Shown here: one piece after another, positions 7,850 to 9,587 of the stretch | Position numbering within the stretch: the first letter of the stretch is position 1 | How the letters are laid out: each line of letters opens with the position of its first letter | NCBI GenBank assembly: GCA_905233965.1 | Contig: CAJOFG010000008.1 | Location: 1 to 9,587 of the forward strand | Length of the DNA stretch: 9,587 nt | Source of the DNA: an uncultured Selenomonadaceae bacterium | GTDB lineage: Bacteria; Bacillota; Negativicutes; Selenomonadales; Selenomonadaceae | Direction of reading: 5' to 3' | Program-made: the position numbers and the translations under genes | Notes under the pieces: model-generated | Databases searched by the model: none | Told to the model about the DNA's origin: nothing | Seen by the model: only the letters and a program-made list of their open reading frames with translations

Positions 7850-7878
7850 ATCTTAACACAGCGGCAGAAAAAAAACAA
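7850..7878 (-). promoter_or_regulatory. Probable sigma-A promoter for tig-clpP-clpX-lon
   Basis: On the minus strand, TTGTTT (7878-7873) is separated by exactly 17 bases from TAAGAT (7855-7850), 47 bases before the tig ATG. The -35 matches the consensus only at TTG; the -10 matches at four of six. The -35 lies inside the T-run of the preceding terminator, so the two elements are physically merged. Confidence 0.4.
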
Positions 7879-7902
7879 GACCTTGAAAAACTCAACAGTC
7901 TT
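7868..7902 (-). terminator. Intrinsic terminator upstream of tig
   Basis: On the minus strand, AAGAC-TG-TTGA, loop GTTTT, TCAA-G-GTCTT form a nine-pair stem with a small internal mismatch, followed by G and eight T residues (7875-7868). It lies 31 bases after the stop of the exported-protein gene and ends that unit before tig. Confidence 0.8.
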
Positions 7903-7933
7903 TAAAAAATTTTTTCTCCGGAACAAAATCGTT

Positions 7934-8847
7934 TTACTTAATCGAATAGCGCGTTACCCAATCCGGATGCTCTTTGACGTAGATGCGAAGTCGAACAAGA
8001 CCTTTGTAAGCCGGCTCGTCGTTTGAAATCATTCGGTAGGCGTTGCCGTATTCGTCGTCAAGTTCCTGCCAAATTTTTGTGGCAAGAGTCCAAGTTTCTC
8101 CGGAGATAATTTTTTCCGTTCCCTGCAAAAGATTGACGGCTTTTTTCATGAAACGAATTTCGGTAATTTGACCTTTGCCGGTTTTCGACTCCTGCCACTC
8201 CCAGACGATTAAATTTGTCCCTTTCATTTGCATTGTCGTGGTGTCTGCCGAAACGCTCACGGTGTTTCCTTCAGAATCGGTCTTGCTCCACAAATCAATC
8301 CAGCGGTCGGAGGCTTTCTTCCGTTCGACTTCGCCCTGACGAAAAACTTCATCGACAATCGCGACGTAAAAATCTTCGTCGAACGCTTGCGAATTTATTT
8401 CTTTGACTCTGTCGTCAGCCTTCGACCAAATTATATTATTGTTCGCGTCGTAAAAATCTTCGCGGGCATATTGAATCGTCCGGTTCTGCGGCGTAATTCT
8501 GAACAGCGCAAGACTGTAGGAAAGTTTTTGCGGATCCGGAATAATCGAATCAATTCCGTAATCGCGAATCGTTGCGGCGGCACCTCCGGGAGTGTAAGTC
8601 GTTTTCGTCCACGCCTCAATTTCCGTTGCAACTTCTCTGCCCCGTATCGGGCAATACAGTCGCGCGTGACGCCCGGCAAGTTGAAGAAACTTTATTTGAC
8701 GCGGACAGACTTTGACGAAAAATATTTAACTTGGGCAAATGCCGATGAAGAAAATTTTCCCGGAGCGAAAAAAATAATTGCTCCCGCGATTATCGCCGCG
8801 ACAAATTTTTTGAAAAAATTGTTCCCGGCAAAAAATTTCTCAGGCAT
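7934..8847 (-). pseudogene. Broken gene for an exported protein of unknown function
   Basis: ATG 8847 has a strong AAGGAG site (8863-8858) and starts a clear signal peptide: K13-K14, a hydrophobic stretch at 15-29, and AFA|Q cleavage at about 38. The frame stops at TAA 8692-8694 after 51 codons. The bulk of the protein reads in a different frame, from about 8640 to the stop at 7934. It is rich in Trp and Tyr (IEAWTKTTYTPGGA, IVWEWQES, WVTRYSIK) and has no start codon between the upstream stop at 8726 and a TTG at 8293. Between the two, the original frame resumes genome-like codons (NLPGVTRDCIARYG), so at least a stop mutation plus a frameshift are needed to explain it. The pattern faintly recalls small surface-adhesin-like secreted proteins, but I do not recognise the family. 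It follows the GTPase gene by 13 bases. Confidence 0.75.
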
Positions 8848-8860
8848 AAAAATCATCTCC

Positions 8861-9307
8861 TTACTTTGCGCTGAGTTTATTTATAATTTCTTTGGCGAGC
8901 GTTTCCATTCCCAAGCCGGTTTTCGTGCTCACCCTCACGGGGGTTATCCCGGAAACTTCCGCGACGGCGGCGGCAAGAGATTTTCCGTCGTCGGGAAAAA
9001 TATCCGCACGACTGACTGCGACAATCACTTTCGCGCCGGTCTTTTTTAATTTGCTCAACCATGCAAGTTCGAGTTCAAAAAAATTATCGGAAATCAAAAG
9101 AAGTGCAAGTTCGATACTTTCGGCAGATTTTTCCGCAGTCGAATTTTCCACATCGACACCGACCGTATCGACCAACATAATTTTCCCCACGCCGGAAATT
9201 TCCATCGAGCTGAATTTTGCCGCGCCGATTATTTCCGACTTGGTTAAAGCGTACATCAAAGCGGATTTGCCGCTGCTCCTCTTTCCGAAAATTCCAACCT
9301 GTCTCAT
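8861..9307 (-). CDS. Small P-loop GTPase-like protein, related to the HydF N-terminal domain
   Basis: The 148-residue protein is one G domain. P-loop GKRSSGKS is at 8-15, G3 DTVG at 47-50, a G4-like SRAD at 99-102 (canonical NKxD) and a G5-like VSTKTG at 126-131. The opening VGIFGKRSSGKSALMYALT closely follows HydF (IGIFGRRNAGKSSLINALT), the scaffold protein for [FeFe]-hydrogenase maturation. HydF is about 400 residues and has a dimerisation domain and a cluster-binding domain with conserved cysteines. Both are absent here, as is the GTTTDPV switch I segment. The length resembles EutP/PduV, but the motifs fit HydF better. GGAGAGG precedes the ATG, and an extended -10 promoter lies just upstream. 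Its TAA touches the ribosome binding site of the exported-protein gene, so the two are probably cotranscribed. Nucleotide binding is plausible; the role is unknown. Confidence 0.75.
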   Translation of the reverse strand: MRQVGIFGKRSSGKSALMYALTKSEIIGAAKFSSMEISGVGKIMLVDTVGVDVENSTAEKSAESIELALLLISDNFFELELAWLSKLKKTGAKVIVAVSRADIFPDDGKSLAAAVAEVSGITPVRVSTKTGLGMETLAKEIINKLSAK

Positions 9308-9587
9308 GCCGCACCTCTCCTTTTTCCGGATTATAACATTTTTATCTGCCGATTGAATAGAAAAATTTATGGAAGGAAAAATTGAATTTACAATCTCGGC
9401 GAAGATGATTTTTTGCTCGTCGATTACTCTTTCACCAAGACATTGAAACTTTCATCAAAACTTTTTAATCTCGTACTTTTGTTGAAAAATTTTAGGGCGT
9501 GTTGGTAAAGTAAGAATGTGCGACGTGACGTGGAATTTTTTCGTCCGACGAGGAAAAATTTCGCAGGAATATCGTACATATTTCAAG
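9308..9587. other. Right-end gap without a convincing gene; possible insertion-sequence end
   Basis: After the GTPase promoter no frame reads as a credible gene. A stretch at 9386-9508 on the plus strand stays open for about 40 codons but has no start or ribosome binding site and ends inside the next element. At 9495-9510, TA is followed by GGGCGTGTTGGTAAAG, which resembles the terminal bases of some IS5-like elements. At about 9533-9560, AATTTTTTCGTC faces CGACGAGGAAAAATT as an imperfect inverted repeat. The window ends before any transposase or second end could be seen. Confidence 0.3.
9330..9338 (-). promoter_or_regulatory. Extended -10 promoter for the GTPase gene
   Basis: Minus-strand TGTTATAAT contains a perfect TATAAT (9335-9330) with an upstream TG in the extended -10 position. 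The -35 region at 17 bases (ATTCAA) is poor, as is usual for extended -10 promoters. The -10 ends 22 bases before the ATG, giving a leader of about 15 bases that still contains GGAGAGG. Confidence 0.55.

Noticed and set aside
8228..9049. A 273-codon plus-strand frame opposite the exported-protein and GTPase genes
   Set aside because: It spans two minus-strand genes that have start signals and family motifs, while it has neither.
9386..9508. About 40 open codons on the plus strand near the right end
   Set aside because: There is no start codon with a ribosome binding site and no recognisable family; at best it is a fragment.
1..9587. CRISPR arrays, tRNA or rRNA genes
   Set aside because: No regularly spaced direct repeats, cloverleaf sequences or ribosomal RNA signatures were seen on either strand.

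Overview
The window looks like part of a bacterial chromosome of moderate GC content. A-tracts and T-tracts are common in its gaps, and its ribosome binding sites are strong purine-rich ones of the GGAGG or GAGGTGA type. The order tig-clpP-clpX-lon on one strand, a UPF0237 ACT-domain protein and two TTG starts fit a Firmicute-type organism. A Negativicutes relative is possible, but I cannot prove it from this sequence.

Left end, plus strand (1-1933). The tail of an unrecognised gene overlaps a small ACT-domain protein by an ATGA junction. A secreted HAD-superfamily hydrolase follows, then a type II toxin-antitoxin pair. The toxin is a clear YoeB RNase. The antitoxin has a YefM/RelB-like tail on an unfamiliar N-terminus. 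A hairpin terminator closes this group, and a second, bidirectional hairpin separates it from the convergent protease genes.

Centre, minus strand (2047-7802). Trigger factor, ClpP, ClpX and Lon are probably one operon for nascent-chain folding and ATP-dependent proteolysis. tig, clpP and clpX look intact and carry all expected motifs. lon is broken near its 3' end: about 14 nt are missing relative to the conserved family sequence. This shifts the frame and removes the position of the catalytic lysine.

Right end, minus strand (7861-9587). An extended -10 promoter precedes a small HydF-like P-loop GTPase, whose stop codon touches the ribosome binding site of a signal-peptide protein. That second gene carries an in-frame stop and a frameshift, and ends at a hairpin terminator whose T-run overlaps the likely tig promoter. 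The last 280 bases hold no convincing gene, but contain a sequence that resembles the end of an insertion sequence and an inverted repeat.

Two independent coding lesions in under 10 kb, in lon and the exported-protein gene, mean either real gene decay or consensus errors in the assembly. This is the main question to settle. I did not find a convincing new multi-gene system. The most interesting items are the lon lesion beside a YoeB module, the composite antitoxin, and the reduced GTPase coupled to an exported protein.
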